Assembly (NCBI RefSeq): GCF_000308455.1
Contig: NZ_BAFP01000261.1
Coordinates: forward strand, 1 to 34,467
Length of the DNA stretch: 34,467 nucleotides
Source: Nocardia abscessus NBRC 100374
Lineage (GTDB): Bacteria > Actinomycetota > Actinomycetes > Mycobacteriales > Mycobacteriaceae
Direction of reading: 5' to 3'
The position numbers and the translations under genes were made by a program. Shown in pieces: positions 34,263 through 34,467 of this stretch (within the stretch, counting starts at the first letter, position 1; each line of letters opens with the position of its first letter). The notes below the pieces were generated by a model. It had not been told where the DNA came from and made no database searches. It was given only the letters and a program-made list of their open reading frames with translations.

Positions 34263-34467
34263 TTGAGGCGCAGTCTGGTCCTTGTGCGCGCTTACCTGCA
34301 GCCGTTCCGGACCACCGCTCACATCCCCGCACCACCAGCACCACCGCCCTCGGTCCGCCGGGTCACCGCCTGGATCATGACCGACCCATCCCTAATCGAC
34401 ACCGGCGACCAGCATTGGCTCGCCGCGATCCTGGCCGCCAGTCCCGAACTCAGCGCCCTCGCCGGCC
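34263..34467 (+). mobile_element. ISL3-family transposase, internal part (runs off window)
   Basis: The plus strand from about 34263 reads LRRSLVLVRAYLQPFRTTAH, then SVRRVTAWIMTDPSLIDTGD and QHWLAAILAASPELSALAG up to the window end. The pattern 'V.AYL.P.R ... R.VT.WIM..P..L.....L..IL...PEL..LAG' is the middle of ISL3 transposases. The N-terminal zinc-finger/helix-turn-helix part is not found upstream, so the left part is deleted. Whether the catalytic end survives cannot be seen. Confidence 0.7.

Overview
The window is high-GC DNA with strong G/C third-codon bias from an actinomycete. The gene set (a DUF3558-type lipoprotein, an LmeA/DUF2993-type protein next to an MMPL transporter, EACC1 and caspase-nSTAND-WD40 genes) fits a mycolic-acid bacterium, most likely Nocardia or a close relative; this is inference from gene content. 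Much of the sequence is an accessory-region graveyard: at least eight truncated or frameshifted genes and three transposase remnants surround a few intact, well-coded modules. I saw no rRNA, tRNA or CRISPR array.

Layout. 1-3.9 kb: the start of a MerR-type regulator with its operator, a hypothetical gene, a broken lipoprotein gene and a broken NB-ARC/TPR gene. 3.9-9.0 kb: an intact two-gene conflict module, a small EACC1-like protein followed by a 1539-residue caspase-nSTAND NTPase-TM-WD40 protein. 9.0-12.2 kb: a PhoD-like phosphatase tail cut off next to an IS3-family remnant, a minus-strand pair (DUF3558-like lipoprotein plus small membrane protein), and fragments of an alpha/beta hydrolase and an aldo/keto reductase. 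12.6-17.85 kb: an intact operon of a tandem class-III aminotransferase (N-terminal half apparently dead), an MMPL transporter and an LmeA-like lipid-binding protein. 17.9-20.9 kb: terminator, IS5 remnant, decayed genes, an excellent 31-bp palindromic operator in front of a truncated gene, one secreted protein, and two broken minus-strand genes.

21.06-32.73 kb: the most interesting block, a tightly coupled operon of very large, mostly unrecognised proteins. It holds a possible 62-codon leader ORF, a 1337-residue DUF6603-type protein, a 783-residue protein, a 1264-residue protein and a 437-residue protein ending in fibre-like beta repeats. A decayed copy of the fibre repeat lies just downstream. 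Facing it on the minus strand is a gene whose product I recognise as a ribosome-inactivating protein (ricin/Shiga A-chain fold), preceded in the same frame by a small membrane ORF. The window ends inside an ISL3-family transposase.

How they may work together (inference): the caspase/STAND pair looks like a regulated suicide or immunity device. The MMPL operon looks like synthesis and export of an amino-containing lipid or peptide. The DUF6603 operon looks like a multi-protein assembly with a fibre component, and the adjacent RIP gene raises the possibility of a toxin partner, though nothing in the sequence proves that link.
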